Shown here in pieces: positions 17,017-26,487 of a stretch of DNA of 64,000 bases. Source of the DNA: Kiritimatiellaeota bacterium B1221 (GTDB lineage: Bacteria; Verrucomicrobiota; Kiritimatiellia; SS1-B-03-39; UBA6053); NCBI GenBank assembly GCA_029269125.1, contig JARHXX010000004.1, positions 62,001-126,000 of the forward strand. The letters are read 5' to 3'. Every line of letters begins with the position of its first letter. Position 1 is the first letter of the stretch. The position numbers were made by a program, and so were the translations under genes. The notes under the pieces were generated by a model. That model worked only from the letters and a program-made list of their open reading frames with translations, had not been told where the DNA came from and searched no databases.

Positions 17017-18561
17017 TTAGTCTAAAGAACCATGGATGGAGCAGGAGGGAAGGGTATCGATGGGGCCCAGGGTATAGGTGCCGCCTTGAGGACATTCAGG
17101 TAAGAGGCCTCCTCTGAGATATTCGGAAACATTTGCTTCTGTAACCGCGGCACCTCTGGCCAGCCCATTTTCAATGGCAAACTGATCTTTAGCGGCTTCG
17201 AACAATCTCAGATTGTTGATGCAGGATTTGCTTTGCGCCTCGGTGCGGGCCTTCTGAAAGCCGGGGAGGGCAATTGCGGCCAGGAGCCCTCCGGTCATGG
17301 GAATTGTCATGGCGGAGGTGCCGGTGTACTGAGGGGACATCGGGTTTTGGTGAATCATGACGGAAATGTTGAGGTTCCCTTCATTCCGGTTTAAGGTGAC
17401 TTGGGGGATACTGAAAAAGATGCTTTTGTAATAATCGATCATCGGGCCCATCATGGCTTCGGCATTTTCATCTTCAACAAGTGAAAGAATCTGTTTGAAG
17501 GATTCGGCGAAGAGTTTTCCGATTTTCGGATCTCCAATTAAAGCAAAGGAGGCCTGGGTGTTCTCGACGGACTTTAAGCTTTCCAAGAGGGGGGCGTCGG
17601 TATTGCCCTCCCGGCGTTGGATCAACTGCTGCATTAAATTTTGCGAGGTTGCAATGAGGGTGACCCCTTCAATATTGACCATTTGTAAGCTGACAGCCGT
17701 CGATACCGGTACGGGGATGGGGAGGGTTTTGACGGTGATCCCTTCCACTTCGGCATCGATCATCAGCAGTGGAATGGGCATATTTTCCTGAATTTGTTTC
17801 ACCAGATAATTCATGATTTCGCCATGGGCATCGGGTAGCATGGCCACCAATCCGGTTTCAGGAATACTGAAGGAAAGGTCGGGAACAGGCAGTTGCCATG
17901 TGGCTTGATCATTTAAAGTGATCCCAAAGCTGATGCCTTGCTGGATGCTGTGGATCAACGCATCCAGAGGCAGGTTCATTTTTGCCAGCATGGCTTCACC
18001 CAGATCCAGTGCATCCAGGGCTTGAGGAAATACCGCGAGTTCTTTTTTAATCTCCTGCTGGAGGAGAGGCGCATTGAAGGCGTAGTGGGAAAGGAGCACG
18101 GTGGTGTCCGGAAATTGTCTGATGCGTTTGGCCATATCGATTTGTTCTCCGGAAAGATCCCAGATCCATCCTTCGGCATCAGCCCGTTTTTGGATGACGT
18201 ATTTGGACCGATATCCTCCCTCCGGACGTTCAATGGTGCTGGAGCCGCGGACCAGCATTTCGTTTAAACCCACCCGTTCAGGCAACCCTTTTAATGAGGA
18301 AACCGCCCGGGGGCTCAGGAGTTCGGGACTGCCTTCTTTGATCCCCATCAAAATCATGGAGCTGAAGAACTCCACCATGGGTTCGATGGATTTCCATTCG
18401 TAAGCGCCGTCCATCAATTGATAGCTGACCCCCCCTGCGTCTAAGACCGCCAGGGTTTCAGCATAAGGCGAATCCGTCGTGACCTCATTAGTGGGGGCGG
18501 GCGTTTGTCCGCAGTGGGTGATGAAAAGCAAAGAGGTGAGGAGCAGAATGGATTTTTTCAT
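17017..18561 (-). CDS. Exported lipoprotein-like protein with pilin-like C-terminal region
   Basis: The start at 18559-18561 is chosen because it opens onto MKKSILLLTSLLFITHCGQ, a lipoprotein-like signal (His at -1 is atypical); an ATG six codons upstream is possible. The body of the 514-residue product has no family I recognise. The last ~95 residues are striking: a hydrophobic helix GGLLAAIALPGFQKARTEAQ, then SCINNLRLFEAAKDQFAIENG, and an end with LPECPQGGTYTLGP and a second Cys. This closely resembles type IV pilin/pseudopilin proteins from just after the cleavage site to their C-terminus, but here it sits at the end of a long protein. It precedes the dehydrogenase gene by four bases. Confidence 0.75.
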   Translation of the reverse strand: MKKSILLLTSLLFITHCGQTPAPTNEVTTDSPYAETLAVLDAGGVSYQLMDGAYEWKSIEPMVEFFSSMILMGIKEGSPELLSPRAVSSLKGLPERVGLNEMLVRGSSTIERPEGGYRSKYVIQKRADAEGWIWDLSGEQIDMAKRIRQFPDTTVLLSHYAFNAPLLQQEIKKELAVFPQALDALDLGEAMLAKMNLPLDALIHSIQQGISFGITLNDQATWQLPVPDLSFSIPETGLVAMLPDAHGEIMNYLVKQIQENMPIPLLMIDAEVEGITVKTLPIPVPVSTAVSLQMVNIEGVTLIATSQNLMQQLIQRREGNTDAPLLESLKSVENTQASFALIGDPKIGKLFAESFKQILSLVEDENAEAMMGPMIDYYKSIFFSIPQVTLNRNEGNLNISVMIHQNPMSPQYTGTSAMTIPMTGGLLAAIALPGFQKARTEAQSKSCINNLRLFEAAKDQFAIENGLARGAAVTEANVSEYLRGGLLPECPQGGTYTLGPIDTLPSCSIHGSLD

Positions 18562-18724
18562 GGAGGGCTGGGTGGTCATCGGTTGAGAGGGGATCCAATT
18601 CTTAAAACGGAATTGCTTATGGAAGCTGTAGGGGGATCAACTTCAACTGCTTGCATAATGCGAGACTGAAATCAAGTCAGCGCTGTCGGAGGGGAGCTAT
18701 TGGTTTCCGCTCACCTGTTTGGGC

Positions 18725-19555
18725 CTACCGGACATGGCTTTGGCGAAATTGGCGGGGAGTCATCTGGTGTTTCTTTTTGAACAGGCTGTGGAAGTGGCTC
18801 AGGTTGTTAACTCCGACTTCCAGGGCAATTTCGGTGATGCTGAGGTCGGTGGTTTGCAAGAGCATGGTGGCGTACCGCATTTTCTGGTCATTGATCCATT
18901 CCACCGGTCTTTTGCCCAAATGTTTGCGCATTTCACGGGCGAGATGTTCATGGGAGCAGCGACATTGTTTTACCAGTCCCTGTACGCCTTTGCGCAAGTT
19001 GTCCGGTTCGCGGAACTGGTGTAAGCCCTCCCGGAGCCACACCGGCAGGGTCACATGTCCCAAGTCCAATTCCAGGGGGAGGAGGATGCGGGAGAGGGAG
19101 GCGAGGAACCATTCTAAATTAATAGAAGAGCGACTGCTGAAAATAAGACTGTCAATAATTTGATTAAATTCACGCATTTGCCCTGATGCCAATTCCAGGT
19201 CAAATGGATGGGTATCTCCGGATTTCCAGACTTCGTCGGGAAAGGCGCCCGGGTGTCTTTGTCTGAAAGCCTCCACCAAATCAAATTGCAACACGATATT
19301 GATGAACGCAGGGTAGTGTCCGCGGGCATCCTGTTTGAACCCATGGGCGTGCTCCGGGCGGATGAAGTAGAGGTGATGGCGTTCGAGTGCTTCATCGCTC
19401 TGAATTAATTGATGAATACCACCGTCCCCGGTGGTGAAAAAGCACTCGTAAAAATCGTGGGTGTGCATCTCCCATGAATTCCATTTCGGACGGTTATCAC
19501 GGGTAATCCTTAAGGCTTCATCGCGGTAAAACTTTTTAAATTCGTTATAGTTCAT
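18725..19555 (-). CDS. AraC family transcriptional regulator
   Basis: A 276-residue regulator. The N-terminal half is a cupin-like sensor (HTHDFYECFFTTGDGGIHQL; HLYFIRPEHAHGF), the C-terminal half contains two helix-turn-helix units, the second ending with EIALEVGVNNLSHFHSLFKKKHQMTPRQFR, the AraC signature. It is divergent from a GH130 gene 82 bases away and is the natural candidate regulator of the glycosidase genes at 19638-24759. The inducer is probably a sugar but nothing in the sequence names it. Confidence 0.93.
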   Translation of the reverse strand: MNYNEFKKFYRDEALRITRDNRPKWNSWEMHTHDFYECFFTTGDGGIHQLIQSDEALERHHLYFIRPEHAHGFKQDARGHYPAFINIVLQFDLVEAFRQRHPGAFPDEVWKSGDTHPFDLELASGQMREFNQIIDSLIFSSRSSINLEWFLASLSRILLPLELDLGHVTLPVWLREGLHQFREPDNLRKGVQGLVKQCRCSHEHLAREMRKHLGKRPVEWINDQKMRYATMLLQTTDLSITEIALEVGVNNLSHFHSLFKKKHQMTPRQFRQSHVR

Positions 19556-19637
19556 GAGAAAGTGATATCAAAAAAACACATAAATTAGCAGGGAAAATTG
19601 CAAGTAGTGCCGATAAAGCTCTGGTAGGATTTGCCTC

Positions 19638-20627
19638 ATGACTGATTCGCAACCGCATTTTTCCAGTAACGTTTCGTGTTCTGCTCATTTATTGCCTTGG
19701 GAGGATGCGCCCGCCGGGGATCGTCCTGTGTGGCGCTCTTCTCAAAATCCTATTATTCCCCGTTTCCCGCTGCCGGGTTTCCATTCGGTTTACAACTCAG
19801 CGGTGGTTTCCTGGAAAGATGGATTTGCCGGAGTTTTCCGGGTGGAGCATTTGAACAATGCCTCTTTTTTACATCGTGGGTTCAGTCAAGATGGCGTTTC
19901 CTGGGAAATAGATCCTGCTCCCATTGCTTTTCAAAATGAGAATTCCGGAACCCTGCCGGTAAAATCCGGATATGATCCGCGGCTGTGCAAAGTGAATGAC
20001 GACTATTTGGTGACCTGGTGTAATACCGCTCAAGGAGCGACCATTGGTTTGGGTCGCACCCGGGATTTTGAAAATTTCAGTTTTGTGGGGGATTGTTTTC
20101 TTCCTTACAACCGCAACGGGGTGATGTTTCCCCGCAAGATCAACGGCATGTATAAAATGCTGTCACGTCCCAGTGACAATGCGCATACGCTTTTCGGGGA
20201 TATTCATTTGAGTGAAAGCCCTGATTTGATTTACTGGGGCCGGCACAAGCAAGTGATGAAAGCCAAAACCAATCCATGGGAAAATGTCAAAATTGGTCCG
20301 GGTCCCATCCCTATTGAAACGCCCGACGGCTGGTTAATGATTTACCATGCGGTGCGTGGACTTTGTAACGGTTTCTCATACTCCATGGGGGCGGCCTTGC
20401 TGGATTTGGAAGATCCTTCAAAAGTCATTGTCCGCGGGAAAAATTTTCTAATGACACCTGAAACGATTTATGAGACGACCGGGGTGACTCCGAATGTGAT
20501 TTTTCCCTGTTCCTGTCTGATGGACGAATCCGATGGACGGCTGGCGATTTATTACGGAGCGGCGGACACCTGTCTGGCGCTCTGCTTTTCAACTGTTGAA
20601 CGTATTTTAGACTATATCCAATCCTAA
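19638..20627 (+). CDS. Glycoside hydrolase family 130-like (mannoside phosphorylase-type) enzyme
   Basis: A 329-residue five-bladed beta-propeller type enzyme without a signal peptide, so cytoplasmic. Recognisable GH130 elements are YDPRL near residue 117, NRNGVMFPRKINGMYKMLSRPSD, and GPGPIPIETPDGWLMIYH. The family contains phosphorylases acting on beta-mannosides and some hydrolases. Its location next to an AraC regulator and ahead of an exported GH16-SGNH protein by 13 bases suggests it acts on oligosaccharides taken up after outside cleavage. The precise linkage is not predictable here. Confidence 0.85.
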   Translation: MTDSQPHFSSNVSCSAHLLPWEDAPAGDRPVWRSSQNPIIPRFPLPGFHSVYNSAVVSWKDGFAGVFRVEHLNNASFLHRGFSQDGVSWEIDPAPIAFQNENSGTLPVKSGYDPRLCKVNDDYLVTWCNTAQGATIGLGRTRDFENFSFVGDCFLPYNRNGVMFPRKINGMYKMLSRPSDNAHTLFGDIHLSESPDLIYWGRHKQVMKAKTNPWENVKIGPGPIPIETPDGWLMIYHAVRGLCNGFSYSMGAALLDLEDPSKVIVRGKNFLMTPETIYETTGVTPNVIFPCSCLMDESDGRLAIYYGAADTCLALCFSTVERILDYIQS

Positions 20628-20640
20628 AAGGACACCCCCT

Positions 20641-23325
20641 ATGAGACACCTGATCCCGTTGCTATTTTCGATTTGTCTGTTCACCATCACTCAGGGGGCC
20701 GGTCCGGTGGCTCTGGGGGATTGGGGGCGCATCACTTTGCCTGACAACTATGAGTTGAATCAACCCTTCACCGCCACCATCGAGGTTCTGAAATCTGATG
20801 CCAGCGGTAAAATCTCATTAAGTGCGAACTGGATGAAACCCGGCCGTCAATTCGGCGGCTTTCTTCAGTTTATCGGCACCCAGGATCTGTCGGGTCCCGG
20901 GACCTATACGTTTAAGGTGAACATCAAAAGGGACAAACCGAATTTGGAAAGCCTCTCGTTGTCGGTTTACCTTTCTCCGGACGGAGACTGGAAGAACCGT
21001 ACCGCTTCCGGGACTGCAAATTTAAGTAAAAAAGAATCTGCCCCCAAGAACAGTATGGAAACTCTGGGGGAAAAATCGGAGCAGACTCAGAAAGCGTCTC
21101 CCTTTTCAAGGAAGTCTTCGGCTTCCGTGGCGACTCTGCAAGCCGGAGGATTTGCGGCAACTCCGGGGTTTGAAGATGTGTTTGATCCCGGATGGCCCAA
21201 ACGAAAAGGCAACTGGCAGGTGGCGACCTGGAAACAGAACGGCACCCAGATGGGGAAGCAGCGAGCCCAGGTGAATGCAGAGGGGGAATTGGTTTTGACG
21301 GTGAAAGCCGGAGCACCCTTTCAGGGGGGATCCATACAAAGCACACGTGAGTTTGGCTATGGCCGCTGGGTGGCCCGGGTAAAAGCGTCGGCAGTACCGG
21401 GAGTGCTGAACAGTGTGTTTACCAAAGACTGGGATGACCTGAAAACCCCGTCACCCGATAACGATGGCAATAAAGGTGAGGTGGACATCGAACTGCTCTC
21501 CCACACGTATGGCCCCGACAGCGGCGAAGTGCATTTGGCTATTCATTTGAAAGATCACATGCCGCTCTGGCATTTGGATATTCCGTTGGACTTTAATCCC
21601 TCGGATGATTTTCACGAATGGGGCTTTGATATCTTACCCGACCGGGTGATTTGGCATGTGGATGGAAAATTTTTGCATGAGTGGAAATATACCCGTAACT
21701 TCCGTATCGATCCCAACTATGAGTTTTTCTTTAATGCCTGGACCATGGAAAAATGGATCCAGGGGCCACCCGCATCCGATGCGGATTATAAGATCGATTG
21801 GATTCGTTTTTATCCGCTGATTCAATCCGCTCCCGCTCCTGCGCCGGCACCAAGCGATCCGCGGCCTGCGGTTTCTTTGGCCGCTCCTGTGGCACAACCC
21901 AAAGTGAATTTGGCGACCTCCGGAGCATTGGCTTTGCGGCCGACGCAACCTGCGAGTCTACAAGTGGAGGTTGGGGGAGGGACCGTGTCGATGCCAAGTG
22001 GCCGTTCGGTTTCGGTTCAACCAGCCACCCTTCGTTTTGAGGCTCCGGAAATAAAAACCTTTCAAGCCAAGGGCAAAAAAGGCGAGCTTCCACCGGCTCC
22101 GGTAAATCTTGCGAAATACCATAAAGAATGGGAGCCCCCACCCGGGGCATTGTCCATCACTCCCAGATTCGATCGCAGCCAAACTTTAATTCTGGGAAGC
22201 TTTTACCGTTACTGGCGTCCTGAAACTTTGGTGGTTAAAGATGCCGGTGGACGTGTGAAAGTGGAAGGTCAGGATTTTTACTTTGATGAAGACTGGGGTG
22301 GGGTCTTAAATTTAAATGACGGACTGGGTAAACCCAAAACCGGCCAGTTGGATGTGTCCATTGAAGCGGCCCTGCCGCGAATTGATTTAATCCAGGTGCA
22401 TCCGAACGGAACCTTGTCGGTGAAGAAAGGGGAAACCCGTTGGGTTTGCCCGGATAAACCGGAGGCGGATGAAGGCTGTGCGGAATTGGCCACCGTCTTT
22501 ATTGCACCCTGGAGAACTGCCAACAATCCGAATTATGACCGGGATTCGAACGCAGTGGCCGGTGCATCTGAATATGCAATTACCGCCAAGGAGATCTTTC
22601 CCATTCATGCGCCCGTGGCGGTAGATCCGGTGAATGCACAGGCACTGGGCCGCTTAAGTGCGAAACTCACCAAAGGAGAGGACGTGAAAATTGCCTTTAT
22701 GGGCGACAGTATCATGGTGGGCGCGGAAGCATCCAAATGGTATGTGGAAAATGTGGCTTACACCGAGAAGGACCGCACCCTGCGCGGATCTTTTGTGTAT
22801 CAGTTGCGACAAAAGTTTCCTCATATAAATATCGAACCGGTACATGCCTTCAAAGGTGGGGAAACCATCAAGTACGCAGTGAACGTGTATGATGAAATGG
22901 TCGCGCCGAAGCAGGCGGACCTGGTGGTCATCGAGTTCGGGGCCAATGATATGGACAGCTCCGTTTCCGGAAAGCCGAAAAATTCTCCGGAGGAATTTAA
23001 GACCTTTGTTTCTCAAATCGTGGATCGTGCCCAGCAGGATGGAGCGGATGTGATGCTGATCACCCCGTTGCCCCGAAACCCCTGGTACAAGAACGGCTTG
23101 CATACGCGTCAGCTCGAATATCAGCGGGTGCTCTATGAACTCGCCGGAGAGAAAAATGTGGCGTTGGCGCCCGTGTTCAGTCGTTTTCAGCAGCTTCCCG
23201 CCAAGGGGATTCCGGTTTATACCACGCTGCACAACTGGAACAATCACCCCGGGGATCTGGGACATGCTCTCTATGCGCAAGCCATGCTGGATACAGTACT
23301 GGCGGCAGGTTCCGACGTTCAATAA
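20641..23325 (+). CDS. Exported GH16 - SGNH hydrolase fusion protein
   Basis: The 894-residue product begins with a signal peptide (MRHLIPLLFSICLFTITQGA). Residues about 180-395 form a GH16 beta-jelly-roll domain with the catalytic E-V-D-I-E at 280-284. An Ala/Pro linker (APAPAPAP) follows, then a beta-rich stretch and, from about 683, an SGNH/GDSL hydrolase domain: GDS with nucleophile Ser690, GAND with Asn769, and D872-x-x-H875 completing the triad. GH16 enzymes cleave beta-glucans, agar, carrageenan or porphyran; SGNH domains often remove acetyl groups. One protein thus appears able to de-esterify and cut a decorated polysaccharide. A homologous GH16 with an amber codon lies at 51120-51977. 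Confidence 0.9.
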   Translation: MRHLIPLLFSICLFTITQGAGPVALGDWGRITLPDNYELNQPFTATIEVLKSDASGKISLSANWMKPGRQFGGFLQFIGTQDLSGPGTYTFKVNIKRDKPNLESLSLSVYLSPDGDWKNRTASGTANLSKKESAPKNSMETLGEKSEQTQKASPFSRKSSASVATLQAGGFAATPGFEDVFDPGWPKRKGNWQVATWKQNGTQMGKQRAQVNAEGELVLTVKAGAPFQGGSIQSTREFGYGRWVARVKASAVPGVLNSVFTKDWDDLKTPSPDNDGNKGEVDIELLSHTYGPDSGEVHLAIHLKDHMPLWHLDIPLDFNPSDDFHEWGFDILPDRVIWHVDGKFLHEWKYTRNFRIDPNYEFFFNAWTMEKWIQGPPASDADYKIDWIRFYPLIQSAPAPAPAPSDPRPAVSLAAPVAQPKVNLATSGALALRPTQPASLQVEVGGGTVSMPSGRSVSVQPATLRFEAPEIKTFQAKGKKGELPPAPVNLAKYHKEWEPPPGALSITPRFDRSQTLILGSFYRYWRPETLVVKDAGGRVKVEGQDFYFDEDWGGVLNLNDGLGKPKTGQLDVSIEAALPRIDLIQVHPNGTLSVKKGETRWVCPDKPEADEGCAELATVFIAPWRTANNPNYDRDSNAVAGASEYAITAKEIFPIHAPVAVDPVNAQALGRLSAKLTKGEDVKIAFMGDSIMVGAEASKWYVENVAYTEKDRTLRGSFVYQLRQKFPHINIEPVHAFKGGETIKYAVNVYDEMVAPKQADLVVIEFGANDMDSSVSGKPKNSPEEFKTFVSQIVDRAQQDGADVMLITPLPRNPWYKNGLHTRQLEYQRVLYELAGEKNVALAPVFSRFQQLPAKGIPVYTTLHNWNNHPGDLGHALYAQAMLDTVLAAGSDVQ

Positions 23326-23369
23326 CCGAAAGTTTCTTAGTAGATTCAAATCTGTAACCCATTAAAATT

Positions 23370-24759
23370 ATGAACGTATCAGAATGGTGTTTTTCCGCTT
23401 CCGTGCTTTTATGCGCGATGGTGCTTCCCGCTCAGGAGCAGCCCGAGGGCTTGCCCCGGCGGGACCAAATTGTGTTTGCTGAACAAAAGCTGCCGGCTTT
23501 GGCATGGGTGAAAAATCTAAAACCTGCCCCTTTTCCGGTTTACGGGATTTATACCTGGATGGGGGAATTCAATCAACTGAAGCAGGAGATTAAAGAGGTC
23601 GGATATAAAACCCTGCGGGTGGGGGGGAAGTATTCCGATGAGAATATGAAAGCCCTGTTTGATACGGGGCTTAATTTTACTCTGCTGGCGCCGGATGGCG
23701 GGCGGAGGGACGCCTTTGAAACGGATGATGCCTATATCGAAGCCAGTGTGCAGGCGCTGTCGGGTTTTCTCGACCGCTTCGGGGAAGAGGGAAGTTTTTA
23801 CCGGGCGTTTCCCGCATACCGGGGGCGGTATATTCCTTACCTGCAATTGCGCAATGAACCCAATTTTCATTATATGTACAAAGCGGGTACGGAGGCGGAG
23901 CGGGAGGCGCTGTACGCCCGGCTGGCTCCGCAGCTGATCGAAGTGATCCGGGCAAAATCCCCCCGCACCAAAATCCCCCCGCACCAAAATCATCAATTTT
24001 TCCGCCGGAGGTGCCGGGGCGGGGGATATGCGTTTTGTGAAAAGTGTACTGGAGAAAGATAAACGGAACCTTACCGAAGTGGACGTGTTCTCCACCCACC
24101 CCTATGTGAATCCCTCGCCTCCCGAACTGAACAAGAAAGCGAGCTGGGGCAGCTATTCCGTTGCCAATTCCCTGCATAGTTTGCGGGAAAATTTTGCGGA
24201 GTACGGCCAGGCAGAAATCCCGGTTTGGTATACCGAAGGCGGATGGACGATTTCTCCGGATGAGGGAGGGGCATATGAAGATAAGGGTGACAATGTTCCT
24301 TTGATGCATCATGCCGCGTACACCTGCCGTTACTATGCAACGGCGGTGCGTTTGGGTGTTCAGTGTGTGACCGCGATGTTTATTACCGATACTGACGGTT
24401 ATGCCGGCGGACATTTTGACCGCCAGAATGATTTTGCCTGGCGGCCCACCGCCTTCGCGGTTCAGAACATGATCCGGCTGATGCCCCATCCGAAACTCGA
24501 GGGGATTCAGTCGGACGGGGAGGGGATGAATTACATCTACGAATTCAAACGCGATGCCCTGGATGCCGAAAGTCAGATCGTGATCATGGCCTACCGGATC
24601 GAAGGTCCGCAAAAAGTGGAGGTTCCGGTCCCCTTTGAAAATGGATTTGTGACCCAGATGCTGGGGAAGACCGAACCGGTGAAGAGTGCAGGCGGAAAAG
24701 TATCCGTGGAGATTGGACCCTATCCCGTATATATCTACGGGACGCAGATTCTTCCCTGA
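23370..24759 (+). pseudogene. Exported clan GH-A-like glycosidase, split by a frameshift
   Basis: Two overlapping frames (23370-24062 and 24028-24759) encode the halves of one protein. The first has a signal peptide (ending MVLPAQ) and the probable acid/base in LQLRNEPNFH; the second has the probable nucleophile in VWYTEGGW. Each half has only one of the two catalytic Glu residues, so neither can work alone. The cause is visible: an exact 16-bp tandem duplication at 23959-23990. Removing one copy rejoins the frame as AKSPRTKIINFSAGG. The unbroken protein would be about 457 residues, with a TIM-barrel-like pattern; the exact GH family was not determined. The rest of both halves is intact, so the lesion is recent, switchable or an assembly error. 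Confidence 0.85.
23959..23990 (+). repeat. 16-bp perfect tandem duplication inside a glycosidase gene
   Basis: CCCCCCGCACCAAAAT occurs twice in direct succession (23959-23974 and 23975-23990), preceded by AAAAT so the repeat can slide. Sixteen bases is not a multiple of three, so the extra copy shifts the frame of the glycosidase. Confidence 0.95.
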
Positions 24760-24769
24760 GGCGGGTTGA

Positions 24770-24806
24770 CGATGGGAGCTGCCCGGGGACCGGGTGCCTC
24801 CCATCG
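24770..24806. terminator. Hairpin between convergent genes
   Basis: CGATGGGAG (24770-24778) pairs with CTCCCATCG (24798-24806), with an inner CCCGG/CCGGG pairing. It sits just between the convergent glycosidase and sulfatase genes. No T-tract follows on either strand, so its use as an intrinsic terminator is uncertain. Confidence 0.4.
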
Positions 24807-24822
24807 TGGAGCGGGGCAGATT

Positions 24823-26316
24823 TTATTCCACGACCTTGTGTTTCCGCTTGAGGCGTTCCGCCGCTTCTGCACGGCCGGTGTCCCGCAAGCGTTGCAGATA
24901 GGCGGGGATGTCATCACGGGCGTGGAGGGAACCTCCCTCGGCGATGACGGTATCCAGCGGGTCTTCTTTGATATGGGCGGTGGCCATGCACTGCTCTTTC
25001 CATTCTGCGAGGATCGTTTTCCCTTTTTGAATCAGGTCCGGGCGCGTCTCCGCGAGGTTCACCTGTTCGTGAGGATCGGCTTCAAGATCGAAAACCATAA
25101 AGTCGGGATAATCGTGCCAGCTGTCGTGGTAGGTTTCGATGCAGATATAGTGGTCCCAGCGGGCGGAACGCTGGGTGCACCAGGCCATTTGTGAGAGCAC
25201 CAAATTTTCACGGTGGGGGGCTTCCTTGCCGATCGTCTCTGCAAAAGATTTCCCGTCCCACTGGCTGAGATTGCATTTCCCTGCCAGTTCCAGGGTGGTG
25301 GCAGCGAGGTCGATGTTGTACATCATGCGGGAATCTTCCTGTCCGGCACGACCATCCGTCACACCCGGCCAGCGCACAATCATGGGGATGTTGTGGGTAA
25401 ACTGATCGGCGGTCTGATGATCGCCGTAAACGTTGAGTTCGCCGAGATTTTCCCCGTGGTCAGCGGAAATAATAATAGCGGTATTTTCATAAAGCCCGAG
25501 GGTTTTCAATTTTTGGATAATTTCCCCGACATGCTTATCGGCATAGCTGACGCCCATGTCATACCCGTCAAACATCTTTCGTGCCTCGTGCATGTCGGAT
25601 ATCCTTTGGGGTTGCAGCGCATGGATAGGATTTTCGGGTGGGTGGTTAAACATCCACTGGGGATCGGGTTGATAGCCATTGACTTCCTGGGCGGAGTGGG
25701 GGCCGGGCTGTTGCCAGTGCTGCTGACGAACTTCTTCGGTATACCAATCGGGGATCGGCTCCTGTTTAAAGGGATTGGTGAAATCTTTAGGGGTGCGGTA
25801 GGGGGTATGAGGATCCCAAACATTCAACCACATAAAAAATGGTTTGTCCTCCTTGCCTTTGCGGTCGAGCCAATCGTTGACTTGGGGTGCGATCATATCC
25901 GCGGTTTCCTGACCGCCACCGCCGGTATTATGGATTTCCATAAATCCGGCGTACCAATGCCAGGCGCCATGCCGTTCCGCAAAGGGGGAGAAGGCGACGG
26001 TGTGGTAGCCATTGTTTTTCATTTGGCTGGCCCAATTCCGGTCGGTCCAATTGTCCCGAAAAGCCCGGTCTTTCCCGTAGTTAAACATGACCGCACGTTC
26101 GCCGCCATGGTTGACCACGCCGGTGTGAATGCCGAAGCGTCCGGTGGTCATGGCCGATCGACTGGGGAGGCAGGGGGCGTCGGGGGTGTAGCAATTCCGA
26201 AAGCGGAGTCCCTCAGATGCGATGGCATCGATGTTTGGACTGGTGTTGCGTTGGTAGCCGTAACAGCCAAGATGATCAGGGCGGAGCGAATCAATGTCGA
26301 TGTAGAGGATGTTCAT
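24823..26316 (-). CDS. Sulfatase (formylglycine-dependent, Cys-type), no signal peptide
   Basis: A 497-residue alkaline-phosphatase-fold sulfatase. The N-terminal metal site is YIDIDSLRPDHLGCYGY, and CLPSRSAMTTGR at residues 49-60 is the C-x-P-S-R motif whose Cys49 is converted to formylglycine. Further metal/active-site elements are SADHGENLGE and the DPHTPY stretch. It removes sulfate from an organic ester, likely a carbohydrate given the neighbours. The protein begins directly with the first beta strand (MNILYIDID), so no export signal is seen and it may act in the cytoplasm. It converges on the glycosidase cluster. Confidence 0.93.
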   Translation of the reverse strand: MNILYIDIDSLRPDHLGCYGYQRNTSPNIDAIASEGLRFRNCYTPDAPCLPSRSAMTTGRFGIHTGVVNHGGERAVMFNYGKDRAFRDNWTDRNWASQMKNNGYHTVAFSPFAERHGAWHWYAGFMEIHNTGGGGQETADMIAPQVNDWLDRKGKEDKPFFMWLNVWDPHTPYRTPKDFTNPFKQEPIPDWYTEEVRQQHWQQPGPHSAQEVNGYQPDPQWMFNHPPENPIHALQPQRISDMHEARKMFDGYDMGVSYADKHVGEIIQKLKTLGLYENTAIIISADHGENLGELNVYGDHQTADQFTHNIPMIVRWPGVTDGRAGQEDSRMMYNIDLAATTLELAGKCNLSQWDGKSFAETIGKEAPHRENLVLSQMAWCTQRSARWDHYICIETYHDSWHDYPDFMVFDLEADPHEQVNLAETRPDLIQKGKTILAEWKEQCMATAHIKEDPLDTVIAEGGSLHARDDIPAYLQRLRDTGRAEAAERLKRKHKVVE

Positions 26317-26487
26317 ATTCCTCTGTTAAAGCCGAAATGTTTTTTTATGTCAACTATAGGCGGTGTAAATGCTGATTCCCGGGCGCCTGACGCCATGGGG
26401 GAGAACTCGACATCGCTTCGGCTATGATGTGGAGCAGGATGATGAAGAAAAACGAATGGGGGGAGGGCTCTACGGAAATCCGAAACT

